Source of the DNA: Carnegiea gigantea
Taxonomy: Eukaryota > Streptophyta > Magnoliopsida > Caryophyllales > Cactaceae
Reading direction: 5' to 3'
Assembly: GCA_029747015.1 (NCBI GenBank)
Contig: JAKOGI010001995.1
Location: forward strand, 89,596-153,595
DNA: 64,000 nt
Made by a program: the position numbers and the translations under genes. Under the pieces are notes generated by a model. It did no database searches. It saw only the letters and a list, made by a program, of their open reading frames with translations, and was not told the origin of the DNA. This document shows, piece after piece, positions 53,100-64,000 of this stretch; the first letter of the stretch is position 1; the number at the start of each line of letters is the position of its first letter.

Positions 53100-54130
53100 C
53101 CTTACACTAAGGTCCTACAAAGAGGGTTTGATTTGCCCACTTTGATGCTCACAGTTTTTGTCTCGCTTGTGAGCATTGTCAGTATACGGTATCCTTTCTT
53201 ATCGTGATATGATGCCCATTTCCCCTATTCTTAGTGTTGCGATATTTAATGTGTGAGTTATTGATTTTTTGGGTCTCTTTCCCCCTTCTTTTGGTTTTGT
53301 TTACATATTGATTGTTGTTGATGATGTGTCAATGTGGGTGGAAGCTTTAGCTACTAGGACCAACGACCATAAGGCTGTGGTCAAATTTATGAAAGAATAC
53401 ATTTTTTATCGGTATGAGACCCTTAAAGCTCTTATTAGTGATGGAGGTAGTCACTTTTGTCATTAATCTTTTGAGGCCTTGCTTACGAAGTACTCTGTGA
53501 CTCATAAAATAGCTACCCCCTATCACCCTCAAACTACTAGTCAAGTTGAGGTGTCCAATCATGAGATCAAGTCCATACTTGAGAAACCAGTTCAGCCCGA
53601 TAGGAAGATGTTCTTTGATATTGCATCATGCTCTTTTAGGCCTATTGTATTGCTTACAAGACTTTGATAGGGTTGTCTCTTTTTCGACTTCTTTTTGATA
53701 AGTCTTGTCACTTGCCAGTTAAGTTAGAACACCGTGCTTTTTGGGCTATTAGAGCTTTTAATTTTGACATGAAACAAGCGAGTTCCAATTGTAGGCTTCA
53801 ATTGAATGAGTTGGATGAATTTTGTAATTAAGGCTATGAGAATGCTAAGATTTATAAAGGCAAAACCAAAGCTTTTCATAATAAAATGATTTATCAGAGA
53901 TCTTTTGAACCTAATCAGAAGGTTAGGATTTTTAACTCCAAGCGTAAACTATTTCTTGGCAAGTTGAGATCCATATGGCATGGTTAGTTTATGGTCCAAC
54001 AAGCGTTTCTATCTAGGATGGTCTAAATTTTAGATCCCCAAGATGTACATGTTCTCACTGTTGGTGGTCACTATTTGAAACCTGTTATGACTAATGAATT
54101 TAGCTTGGATTGATTGAGTCCATCAATCTA
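53100..54130 (+). pseudogene. Athila integrase remnant (third copy)
   Basis: Open pieces at 53269-53466 and 53479-53667 give FGFVYILIVVDDVSMWVEA, ALISDGGSHFCH and [20 protein letters not shown]. These are the integrase core, closer to the family pattern than the copy at 40.1 kb. C-terminal pieces follow to LDPQDVHVLTVGGHYLKP near 54080. Multiple stops. Confidence 0.82.
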
Positions 54131-55193
54131 GTAAACCCAGTTTGAATCTTTTGTTTTTGTTTTCCTTTTGTCCAACGTTCACTTGTCTCTTAGAGTGCGG
54201 TGCTTCACTTGTTTTGGGTTATTGTGGCTAGTGATGGTTTTTCTAGGTATATTTGGAGTTGGCTTATTAGGCATGTTTAAGATACATTCCTTGTGCTATC
54301 AGGTTGTATGGATTCTTTCTGTATCTTTTGATTTACTATTATTTTCTACATTGAGGACAATATAAGATTTAGGTGCGGGGAGAAGGCAAAATGAGAAATT
54401 TTGGGGAAAAAAAAAAATTTTGACATGTGAATTTTTTATTTTGAAATAGGTTGAGTGTTTTGATCATGCATATTCTACTCTTACTATGTTGGTGTGATTC
54501 ATGTGACTCATGCCTATTAGAGATTATTTCTAGTTTGATGGTCAAGACTTTTGACTATGCTGAAGTCACCATTTAGCCAATTTTGAGTTTTGAGATGCAA
54601 CCCCGTTTTTAAAATCATTATGAGTATAATAAGTATTGAGTTCCCCATTGACTTTTCAATTGATAAGAACTTAAGTCTTGATTCCGATACCAATGTTTCA
54701 ATTCTATCTTTATTTATATCTTTAATTGCCTGAATATATACTGGATGTTTCTCTGGGTGTCATTTTTACCCATGTCTTTATCCATTCAGGTGAAGAAACA
54801 CATGGAATCGAATAAACTTTGGAAAAAATTCTAGAAAAAAAGGAAAAGAATGAAAAAAAATCAATAAATTGATTTGGCACTGGGGACTTGATTTAAAGAT
54901 ATTCTTGTGATTTTCATTATGTGGGATGAAGTCTTTTGCTTATGGTTTGCTATATAGTTGACATTGTGTGCTTAATTTGCTTAAGTCTTGGCCTACTAAC
55001 TCGTTGAAATTGGAAATGTTTAATGATGAGTTGTGGGTTGATAGTGAATTGATCTATGTGAATTAGAGTGTATCTGCACAGTAAGACTATTTGATTTTGT
55101 TCCTGGATCTCCTCTCACTTCTAGGGTTAAATGATTATATGCATTATCATGATTTTTTACTCAAAGGCTAGAAAAGTTTTAGTGTGGGCGAAT
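54131..55193 (+). other. Athila 3' untranslated region (third copy)
   Basis: It is similar to the flanks of the nested insertion at 41.1/47.3 kb, including GGCTAGTGATGG near 54230, which shows the uninterrupted form. It ends at the purine tract. No gene. Confidence 0.65.
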
Positions 55194-57442
55194 TGATAAC
55201 TCACACTTTATGTGTAAATTTACTCTTCATTTTACATACATTTTAGTCTTTAAAATATATTTTTAAGAGAGAATAATGCATCTTTTATATGATTTTTAGG
55301 CGGGAATAGAATAGGTAAATTTAGGCATGAAATTAATCAATTCAACTCATTTTTGTCCAAACTCCCATGTGTGTAGTGCTAAGAGACCTAGCTTGGCCCA
55401 GTTTGTACTAGTACCCCACCACACAAGCCCACTTCAGCAGCTTCTCCTCACTCACTCTCCCTCACTCCAAATTTGGGCCTGTCTTTTGAGAAACTCCCAT
55501 GACCAAGCAGCACCTCACATGGCCAGGCTTGCCTTAGCATAGTCCCTCTCTTTTTTCACTTCCACACGCGTGGCCCTGTGTCTTTTGCGAGCCCAGCAAG
55601 TTAGCGCCTCAGCCTGCTCTATCCGATCTAGGGCACTTCTTGTCATGCCTAGCCATCCAACTCTTTTTTCCTCCCTCTGTTCCTCATATGGGCCTGTTCA
55701 TTCTGCTTGTCTTCGGCTTAGTCTGCCCTCACCAACTTGTCACGGTTCCTCTCTCTCCCGCCATCTGGGCCTATTCTAGTTTCGCTTCCCACAGCCCATA
55801 GCTGTGACCCAGTATGTTCCAGCTCATTCTTTTTCCTTTCTTCCATGTGGGCCTTATCTGTTTCAGCCCGATTAATGCCTACCAGCTAAGTTTTTTTTCT
55901 TGGGAGTAAGCTCAAGCTCCTGATTAAACACAATTACTCAAGATGACTTCCTTTGCTAAAGACTAACCTTTTCTCATGTAAGTCAACAGTGTAATAGCTA
56001 TGTAGTTAAATGAAAATTGATTTTAGGCAGTCAAATTTTCACAATGAAAGAGGGGCCAAGGGCTAATGCAACTCAGTCATCCAAGCATTCTTCCATTGTC
56101 TCATCTTCTATCTTTCATTTCTTTAGAGAGTCTTTGTAAGAAAAAATCAATTAGGTTGAGGAGTTTAAAAGAAAATAAGCTTTGTTTGCTAGTTTTCTTT
56201 TCTGTTCTCGCCTCATTTGTAAGTTAAATTGAAGAGTTTACACTTAATTATATAATTTTGTGTAATTGAGTATCAAATTTTGGACATTGAAAGTGAAATA
56301 TACCACTAAATTGAGAGTATGGCTAGACCTTCTTCAATGGTATTTTCACTAGCTATGCCAGCTAAATTACTCATCTAGGATTAGGGATGGATAATATCAT
56401 TTTACTAATTTATTTGGAGTTATTTTTGTCCCTTGTATTGCATATTTTTGAGTTTTTATTTGATCCTCACTTATTTATTCATATTATTACTATTATATAT
56501 TCAAGTTGATTTTAATAGTTTAATTTGCTATCTCAATTACATATTAGACTTTGTAGGCTAATATGATATTGTGCAATTGTGATAATACACTACAAGAAAA
56601 CAGTCAAATTTTGGCGGATTTTTTGAAGGAAATTTGGATCTATATGGATAGAAAATGATTGTTGTCATCAAATTTGTGGCGGAGTTTGTGGTCATCAAAA
56701 TATTCACTGGTCAAAATTGACTTTTTGACTGACCCGTCAAAATTAGTGATGGACTAGTTTTGACGGTTTGATAGCCAGTCAAAATTTGAGACGAACCGTA
56801 TTTTTACAAATTGACAGTCCATCACTGTATATTTTGATAGGTTGTTTTTTTTTTACAGCCTTTACATTGTCAGTGCACATTTTGATGGAGAATATTGCCT
56901 GTCAAAAGGCGGAGTTCTTGGTTTATGGTGCAATAAATTTTGATGGAAGTAGGACAGGCTCGATCACAATTTCTAACAAACATTATTTCTTCCGCCAAAA
57001 TTGTGGATGATTCCCGTCAAAATCTCTGTCACAATGAAATTTTCTAAAGTAAAAAAAAATCTAAAATGTTGCAATTTCAAATTTGAAATGTTAACATTTT
57101 AGATTTACAAATTCCCACCACAACATGAAATTCAATTCCTCTTTGTTGAGGAGATTACAACAAACCAAATATTTTAAAATAGTAAGGCCAAGAAAATCTC
57201 CTTTGTTGACATCTCACAAATTCAATTCAACAGCCTAAGGTAGAATGACAAAATTAACATTTTTAGCATCATAATTTAACAAACCCAACATTTTAGATCT
57301 ATCTATTCCCATTTAAACTCTCTTCTCCTTCATTGGCATCTTCATCAAATCATAATTAAACATATAGGTGGACAAATCAAATAAATTATATTTGGAACCT
57401 ACAAATACATACGACAAAATAAGTCAATTGTAGAACCTAAAC

Positions 57443-57507
<65 letters not shown>

Positions 57508-57526
57508 CAACAACAACAACAACAAC
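57443..57526. repeat. (AAT)n followed by (AAC)n microsatellite
   Basis: About twenty AAT triplets run directly into about eight AAC triplets. This is a compound microsatellite likely to vary in length. Confidence 0.95.
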
Positions 57527-57544
57527 GAAATGGAAAAAAAATTA

Positions 57545-58010
57545 TTATCAAATTTTAAACTTGGAATTTTAAATTTGAAATTTTGATATAAAATATGAAA
57601 AACTTCTTACAAATTTTTAGGTGCCAAAATTCCGAAATTCAATCTTGGAAATTTAAATTGAAATTTTGGGATCAAAAATATGAAATCGTTTTATACGAAT
57701 TTTTAGATATGAAAATTCTAAATTTTTAAATCTTCAAATTTTAAATGTGAAAGTTTGGAATCAAAAATGTGAAATCATCTTACATGAATTATTAGATCTG
57801 AAAAGTCCAAAATTTAAATCTTGGAATTTTAAATTTGAAGTTTTGGGATCGAAAATATGAAATAATTTTATGCAAATTTTTAAATCCAAAAATTCCAAAT
57901 TTTAAATCTTAGAATTTAAATTTAAAATTTTGGGATTGAAAATATGAAACAACTTTATAAGAATTTTCAGATCCAAAAATTTCAAATTTTAAATCTTAGA
58001 ATTTTAAGTA
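57545..58010. repeat. A/T-rich minisatellite, period about 87-90 bp
   Basis: The marker ATATGAAA/ATGTGAAA recurs at 57593, 57678, 57768, 57855 and 57942 within a unit containing TTGGAATTTTAAATTTGAA and AATTTTTAGATC. About five diverged units. Confidence 0.82.
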
Positions 58011-58479
58011 AAAAAAAAAAAATGGATCTACAGATCTTGACTAAGAATTGTAAACAAAATTGCAGAAAAGTAAGACGCTCACATTAAAGCAAAAAAAACC
58101 AAAAAAAAACCTCAACGTAAGCAAATGAAATCTTTTCTATTACCCAATCCGGACCAAATGAAGGTGGAGGAGCCTCAATATCACTGCAGTGAATGCAAAT
58201 CTGATGGCGTTGGTGGTGGTGGAGTACAAATCTAAAGGCCAGGGCTCGGTTTTATTTCCTAGACACAGAGAGAGGGGCTTAGTGTGGTGGAGATGGAGAT
58301 GGTGACAACGAGAGTTCAAATTCACTTTTCGATTGGAGCATCAGGAAGAGCATGCGAAAACTATTCAAATTCGCTTTCCCTCATCGAGTTCATCATCTCA
58401 TTCGCTCGAGAGTGTTGAAGGAAGAGCAATGAATTGAATTTTTGGGTTTTTAATTAGGATAAGAGAGAGAGAAGGAGGG

Positions 58480-58740
58480 TTGGGTGGATTGTGTAAAACT
58501 CTGGAGGGAGAGCAGGGTTATTGGGGAGGAAACAAAGAGGGTGGGCAAGGGAGGCGTTACCTGAGCGGATACTTAGGAGGAGAGAGAGGGTGGGTAGGGA
58601 AGGAGTTTGGTTATTTCGACAAGGTATTGGGGAGGAGAAAGAGGTGGTGGGGAGAGGTGAATTTATGTAGCCCCAATTTTTACGAGTATTGTGATGGCAC
58701 TCGTCAATGGATCAGATTAATTTTGCCAACATTGTGATGC
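58480..58740 (+). other. G-rich segment in the CACTA-like element
   Basis: The open frame here (85 codons, Gly/Glu/Trp-rich) comes from a purine-rich GGAGGAGAGAGAGGG-type stretch. I regard it as compositional rather than a gene. Confidence 0.4.
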
Positions 58741-59479
58741 AGTCCCTCACAATTTGTGTGGCACATTCTCAAATATGTCAGAATTTTGAGGAGTGTCAAA
58801 AGTCTAACAAATACCCAACACTGAACTAGCATTTTTGCCAGAAAATTTGTCTAAAAGTAGCTATGTTCGATCAAATTCAACCTCAAGATTTATGAATACA
58901 TTTACACCATCAATACAGTTGGCCTTCGTCAAAAATGTCCACCAAAGGGTTTGACAACTCACTTTTCCATCAAAATATTCCGTCAAAAAACACCTGAATT
59001 TATGCTGGAAATAAGATGAGCTATGTCTAAAATGAATAGTTCATGCTAACTACTAGATAAATTATATCATATGATAATGATAATTCATCTTTTCAATTCA
59101 TGTCTTAATGCTTGTAACTTAGGCTGAGCAAGAGACTAATTAAATCGCCATTTGAGTTAGTAACTCAATATTTAAGTCATTGCTGAAATTTAAAGTCCTA
59201 GATCTTTTTTCTAATTTGACTTCTCTCTATTTTCTTAATTCATTTTCTTTGTTTTTTTGTTTCTTTAATTTAGTTTGATAATTGTAACTCCTCCATTCAA
59301 TTATTCTATTAACTAATTGGGAAAACTAAATTTAAAATTGTTATTATTCCTCGCAGGATTGATACCCTACACTTGCTAGTCTCTAATTGACCTTGTGCAC
59401 TCGCAAGTCAAAAAGATTTTTAAAACTGGGCATAAAATCCACATCAGTCTCCCCTTTTTTTGTGGGCGGATGAAATGCG

Positions 59480-61150
59480 ACTACTATTAATGTATCTATT
59501 CCTCTCTTTGATGATGATATCATCCTCTTTTGTGACAATGATTATGAACAAGTGATGAATTGTCAGTGTATCCTTATCTGCTTTGAGGCCGTACCCAGCT
59601 TAAGAGTTAAATGTAAAAAGTTTTGTTTTTCTAATAGGTTAGGTGGATAATATCCAATTGCTTAGTGTGTCTTATCGATTCTTTTCTGACTTCACATCTC
59701 AATCTTCCCTTTGGAGCAAAATTTAATGAAAAATCCATTTGGCAACCAGTTATTGAGGGCTTTGAAAGAAGACTCTTAGGGTGCAGATCAGAAAACCTTC
59801 CTAAGGTGGAAGATTAACTCTCATCAAAAGCGCTCGTTTGAGCCTTCTCACTTCCTTTTGTTCTCGCGTTCCTATACAATCATTAGTGGCAAACAAGTTA
59901 GAAGTTATTCAAAGGAAATTCCTTCAGGGTTCTTTAAATAGTGATTTTAGGTATCATCCAGTGAAATGGAGTTAAACTTTAGTAGAGCTAACTCTCTATA
60001 AAACCCAATAAGATGCAACCTTATTCATTCATTTATTCTTTCTTTAGTTGGCTCCATGCTTGTGGAGGGTTAGGAGTTAGAGACTTAAGGATTTTCAAAA
60101 GGCTTTGCCTGGTAAATGCTTATGGAGATTCTTTCATAATGAGATGACCAACCTTTGGAGAAGTGTGAGTTGCATTAAATGTGCAGTTGAGGGCTTTAGG
60201 TAGTATCCTTCTAGGCCAAATGATCTTCATGGGCTGAGCCTCTTGAGTAACATATCTAAGGGATGGGGAAGATTTTTGTTACCACTTTTCTTTTAAATAT
60301 GAGGGTTAGGCCTACCATCTTTTGCTGGCATGACCATTGGTGTGACATTGCTCCAATGAGAGACATGTTTCCTTCTCTTTATGCTTTAGCAACAAATAGA
60401 GATACTTCTGTTGTTGATTATTGTGAGCAAGTGTTTGACACTAGTGTTTGGTTGTTAATCTTTACCTGGGATCCCTTGTGGATAATGTCAATCTTGTTAT
60501 TTTTCTCAATTAGCTCAATGGGATTACTACCAGGGAATCTTCTTATGATTCAGTTAGATGAGATCTTAACTCTAAAGGAAGGTTGATTGTCAAATCTAAC
60601 TATATAAAGCACTTGTTCTACCACTTCCAAAAGCCCAATTCCCATGGATGTTTATACGGACATAGTTGGCTCCATTAAAGTTTCTTTTTTCTTTTGGTTC
60701 AAAAAGCATCTCATGGATGTATTTTGACTTGTGATAGTTTCTAAGAGGGTGGATTTTAATGAATATGTGTTTTATATGAAGGCGAATTTCGAGTCACTGA
60801 ACCTCTTGTTGCTTCATTATCCTTTTGCAAGAGCTTTTTGGTGTCCATCCTTAGCTGCTTGCCATTTTCATGGGTTATTTCTAATTCTATTAGGAATCAT
60901 CCCTTCGCTCCCTTGTTTGGTAAAAAGCTAAGAAGAAGAATATTATCTTATTCCCACTTGTGGACTTTTGCAGCATTTGGCGTGAGAGGAACAAAAGAGT
61001 TTTTAAAGGTGTGAAGATGCCTCTTCGCCGCTTTTAAAATGATCTTTGCAAGACCCTTTATTTTTGGGATCATGCGAACTTTTGTTACTCTTCCTTTGAT
61101 CTTAAACATTTTGTGAAGAGTTTCCATCTTTGATGTATATAACCCTTTTG
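59480..61150 (+). pseudogene. L1-type LINE, 5'-truncated RT C-terminus and zf-RVT region (decayed)
   Basis: Read across stops it follows the plant LINE order: FDDDIILFCDNDYEQV (the position of the FADD catalytic box), LRVKCKKFCFSN, then NQLLRALKEDS and WRVRS-like pieces. Next come GVRDLRIFKRLCLVNAYGDS, SKGWGRFLLPLF, FCWHDHWCDIAPMRDMFPSL and YALATNRDTSVVDYCEQV, and later WRERNKRVFKGVKM. LINEs move by target-primed reverse transcription and are commonly 5'-truncated. The upstream endonuclease and most of RT are absent. Frame is lost repeatedly. Confidence 0.78.
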
Positions 61151-61229
61151 TAAGATGCTATCTTTGTATCCAAGTTTTGTTCTTGACATATACTTATATA
61201 CATAGTCTTCTTTCCCTTATGAAAAAATA

Positions 61230-62990
61230 TATTAAAAGAAGTCCAAATTGCAATCTCGAGTTTAAAATTTATTTATTTGGTTGACATTTATCTCTATTGA
61301 GACATTTCAGCTGACATTTTTTACCACTAAAATAATTTAATTGATAATATATTTTTTTTTTTCATCTGATTCCATGATTATATGTGATTTTACTCTCTTA
61401 GTCATAGCTACTTTCTCTCTCTTTTCTAGTGGTGCAAAATTTTGCCTCTTCTCAAAAATCCCAAAAAAGAAAAGGCACAAAAATTACACATGTCATGTTA
61501 TAATTATTTTACTGAGCATCAAATTATTGAAATTTGATATTGATTTTTTGGGAATATATTTTTCATGGAAAATGTCAGGAAAAAAACCGAGAAAAAATAT
61601 TCTTAAACTCAAAAGAATGTAAATTAAAACTATTCCCCTTACGAATGTAAGAACTGAATTAAATAATATGTCCATGTTCATAATTATAAGTCCTTATTGA
61701 AAAACGTTGTTTTCATTGTTGAGATTTGTTTTTTTAGTTAAATAATTTTCCCACCTATTGGTTTTTTAAATTTATGCATGTTTCATCTTTCCATATGCAA
61801 ATAAATGTCTATTGGCAACAATTCCAAGTAATTAATTAGAGAGAAGATAAAGGGTTTTACAAAGTGTATAGAAAATTTTAGAAATAGAAAGAATTGTATT
61901 TAGGCTAACATATAAAAATGAACTAAATATTAGTTAATATCTTAACCAAGAGATTTAGTATGCATAGCAAAAATATACCGAGTTACTCAATTATGGATTT
62001 AGTTATATCAACAATTTAGCTAGATACATAGATAAATAGATAGATGTCCCTTGGTCGGATTTGCGAAGGGCTAAAATGGAAACAAATTTGTAATATCAAC
62101 AATTTAAATTGGAAAATATGTGAAATATAACAGAAATTTAGTTCGAAGTTTAACGTAAACCAACCTAGATACATAAAGGAAAATTCATTCAACGGTTGAA
62201 CCAAGGAAACGAAACCGAGCTTTTATATCATCAAAAAACCGACAAATATGTTATATATTATAATTAAAAGAATCCATGAATTAGCATCAAAACGACAAAA
62301 TCTGACAGAAGACATCAAAAGACTACATGTTTAATTTAATCTCGGCAGGGGCAATTAAAAATGTAATTCGGAAGGACTAATGAAACACAACTTTGAGGAA
62401 AATTACAAATGATCTTCCAAGCCACTGGAGTTGAGTGTTGAGAGCTTTTATTTATTATTTTTTTTTTCACCTTTGTGCAATCTGAGCATTGCAAATAAAT
62501 CGGCAATCATGAAGCTGAAATTATCATTATTCATTACGTAGCAGATCACATGTAAACTCTCATAATAGAAACAAGATTTATGTGAATATCTAACCTAAGT
62601 TGTCATTCATCAATTTTCTATCAATTCATATATTATACACTTAAAAATATATACTGATATAAGTCACAGAAATAATCAAACAGACACATATTTAGATTTA
62701 CCTATGTAATAAATATAAATCCGTAAAATATTATATGTTGCTTATGAGAATATCAACCACGAAAAGTATAACATAGATTTCCACTTTCTATCCCATAGCG
62801 AACGGTCCAGAAGGACATTTCCAATACCAAGAACAGCCCAAAATACTTGCTACTATTGCAATGTTCTTCTTCCCCAAAACCTAAGCGAAACCGGAAAGGA
62901 AACCCATAAACAAAAAACAAAAGAAAAAGAAAAACCACTAAAATTAAAAAATTTACAAAAAAACATGCCCAACAGCTCTCCTCTGACAAA
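61230..62990. other. AT-rich intergenic DNA and 3' flank of the host gene
   Basis: No transposon end, RNA gene or convincing frame is visible. Small frames at 61341-61681 and 62016-62204 overlap on both strands and are compositional. The part next to 63023 should hold the 3' untranslated region of the host gene. Confidence 0.5.
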
Positions 62991-63022
62991 CCAATGTCAT
63001 GTGTCGATGGGACCCACCTCAG

Positions 63023-64000
63023 TCAGAAACCTACCCCAGCACCGCCGACGCCGTACGTCGCCGGCAGATGGGGCTCCATTTTCCGGCCAGTCTCTCTACC
63101 CCACAAGCTGCAACCCAAGTCCGTTGCCGAAATCTTAGCCGTCGATCTCATCGGCGCCGACTTGCACCTACTTAGAACGAAGGGCTCGTATCCCACGCCG
63201 GTTCTTGCCACCTTCTGCTCGCCTCCAGGGAAAGAGATTGACGAGCGGGCCGGCTGCACCGGCGGCGCAGCCTGTTGAGGTGGGGCTTTCTTCTTCTTCT
63301 TTGGCTCATCTGAGCCGTCGGTTTTGGTGGGCTTCTTGCTGTGGTGGCGCTCCGGGAGCCATCGGATGAAGTCGGCGCTGCAGACCCATGTTTCTTCGGA
63401 GACCTCCATTGAAAGCTTGGGCTCACACATCATGAGAAGCAAGCAGTCTGGTAAAACTGGCTTTGTGTTTTCTCTCTCTTCCTCTTCCTCTTCCTCTCCC
63501 TCCCATTTTGGGTAGTTTTCTCTCTCTTCTTGTAGAGATTCAGCAGGGACGGCCTCCGATCTCTGATGGGTCAGTTCCTGCTGACCCTCTAATGGCGGCT
63601 TTTCTTCTTCTTGTTTCTCCATTGACTTGACGAATTGCTTGTCATTTTCTTCTTCTTCTCGTTGAGTTTCTCTTGACTCTGCTGTTGACTCTTCAGCTGA
63701 AGAAGGCGAAAGAGAAGATGAAGAAGAAAGGTCACTGGTTTCTCCTCTTTCTGTGTCCTCCTTTATATTCGTCATCCAATCCTGCTCTTTTGTGCCCTCC
63801 TCAAACATCTTTCTTATTGTAATAGAATCAATTGAGAATCTATTTGGTTCATCTTCTTCTTCCATGAACTGGCTTTCTTCTTCTGGAGTAAAATCTGCCA
63901 GTTGCTCTGCTTTTCCTCTGTTTTCTGCGCTCTGCTTTTCCTCTACTTCTTCCTCGTCCTGGTTTTCCTCTATCTTGTGCTTTTTTTCTTCAGCTGAAGT
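63023..64000 (-). CDS. conserved plant protein of unknown function (5' end beyond window)
   Basis: An uninterrupted minus-strand frame runs from the window edge to TGA at 63023-63025, at least 325 codons. An ATG at 63865 exists, but the frame stays open upstream of it (ADFTPEEESQFMEEEDEPN), so that is unlikely to be the true start. It is highly acidic (Glu runs) in the N-terminal two thirds. Then comes PDCLLLMMCEPKLSMEVSEE with TWVCSADFIRWLPERH, a Lys-rich stretch followed by a Pro/Ala region, and YEPFVLSRCKSAPMRSTAK near the C-terminus, ending PATYGVGGAGVGF. I recognise these three blocks as recurring in a family of unannotated plant proteins but know no function. GC content and codon use differ from the transposons. 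A nuclear or cytosolic location is only a guess. Confidence 0.75.
   Translation of the reverse strand, partial: TSAEEKKHKIEENQDEEEVEEKQSAENRGKAEQLADFTPEEESQFMEEEDEPNRFSIDSITIRKMFEEGTKEQDWMTNIKEDTERGETSDLSSSSSLSPSSAEESTAESRETQREEEENDKQFVKSMEKQEEEKPPLEGQQELTHQRSEAVPAESLQEERENYPKWEGEEEEEEERENTKPVLPDCLLLMMCEPKLSMEVSEETWVCSADFIRWLPERHHSKKPTKTDGSDEPKKKKKAPPQQAAPPVQPARSSISFPGGEQKVARTGVGYEPFVLSRCKSAPMRSTAKISATDLGCSLWGRETGRKMEPHLPATYGVGGAGVGF

Larger units (their letters stand above)
56588..59000. mobile_element. CACTA-like transposon, right terminus missing
   Basis: The left end is CACTACAAGAAAA (56588-56600), followed by many TCAAAATT/GACGG-type subterminal motifs (56600-57020). Matching motifs in the right part (58740-58985) include CCGTCAAAAAACACC. 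The expected TTTTCTTGTAGTG right terminus is absent and Athila LTR sequence resumes near 59000. There is no transposase frame; the interior holds a triplet microsatellite and an 88-bp minisatellite. Confidence 0.72.
53100..59448 (+). mobile_element. third Athila-lineage copy, 3' half only
   Basis: The plus-strand order is integrase remnant, 3' untranslated region, purine tract (TAGTGTGGGCGAAT) and 3' LTR beginning TGATAACTCACACTT. The 5' half is missing; sequence begins abruptly near 53100 at the integrase zinc region. The LTR is interrupted by a CACTA-like element. Confidence 0.82.
55194..59448 (+). repeat. 3' LTR of the third Athila copy, interrupted
   Basis: LTR sequence runs 55194-56587 and resumes near 59000-59448, ending AAAATCCACATCA. 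Its inner parts correspond to the LTR at 48276-49683 (for example ATGCTAACTACTA near 59050 and 49280). Confidence 0.78.

Noticed and set aside
58480..58737. Gly-rich 85-codon ORF as a gene
   Set aside because: It comes from a GGAGAG-rich compositional stretch inside a transposon, with no motif.
59449..61200. Host gene in the 59.5-61.2 kb region
   Set aside because: The broken frames follow the order of plant LINE RT and zf-RVT sequence, so it is a retrotransposon remnant.
62753..62989. 78-codon minus-strand frame downstream of the host gene
   Set aside because: It lies in the expected 3' untranslated region, is compositionally biased and shows no motif.

Overview
This window is plant nuclear DNA, almost certainly from a eudicot. 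It is AT-rich and consists mostly of nested LTR retrotransposons, with DNA-transposon remnants, a degenerate LINE and, at the right edge, the 3' part of one host protein-coding gene. No rRNA, tRNA, CRISPR or bacterial-style operon was seen. Assignments come from motifs I recognise by eye; no database search was run.

Layout. (a) 1-4624: 5' part of a minus-strand SIRE-like Ty1/copia element (copy A) cut by the window edge. (b) 4625-5227: fragment of a CACTA transposon with one terminal inverted repeat. (c) 5228 to about 53 kb: a very decayed plus-strand Tat-lineage Ty3/gypsy element broken up by later insertions. Its gag/protease lies at 5228-6517, RT/RNase H/integrase at about 26.1-29.0 kb, antisense ORF remnants at 29.7-33.4 and 49.7 kb, and tandem-repeat-rich 3' DNA at 50.9-51.6 kb. 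(d) 6523-23812: SIRE-like copy B (minus strand, GAAGG target duplication) inside the Tat element. (e) 13148-20271: a plus-strand gag-protease-only LTR element inside copy B (CTTAC duplication). It contains an inverted, truncated copy of a relative (15.1-17.27 kb). (f) 24520-25663: a non-autonomous hAT-like element with an 8-bp duplication. (g) 33359-49683: an Athila-lineage element (ATGGG duplication) inside the Tat 3' region, itself containing a gag-only Athila-like element at 41132-47334. (h) about 53100-59448: 3' half of another Athila element whose 3' LTR holds a CACTA-like element. (i) 59.5-61.2 kb: 5'-truncated L1-type LINE, then AT-rich intergenic DNA. (j) 63023-64000: host gene on the minus strand, running off the window.

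Together the LTR pairs give a relative history. The Tat element is oldest and full of stops. The two Athila-type insertions have LTRs differing by roughly a tenth. SIRE copy B differs by a little over one percent, and the gag-only element inside it by about five substitutions in 1165 bp. The most unusual object is the gag-only element. It combines two different Gag families, both reading through the polypurine tract into the LTR, around an inverted cDNA-like segment whose end falls at the transcription start predicted from the LTR TATA box. This looks like a fossil of aberrant reverse transcription.
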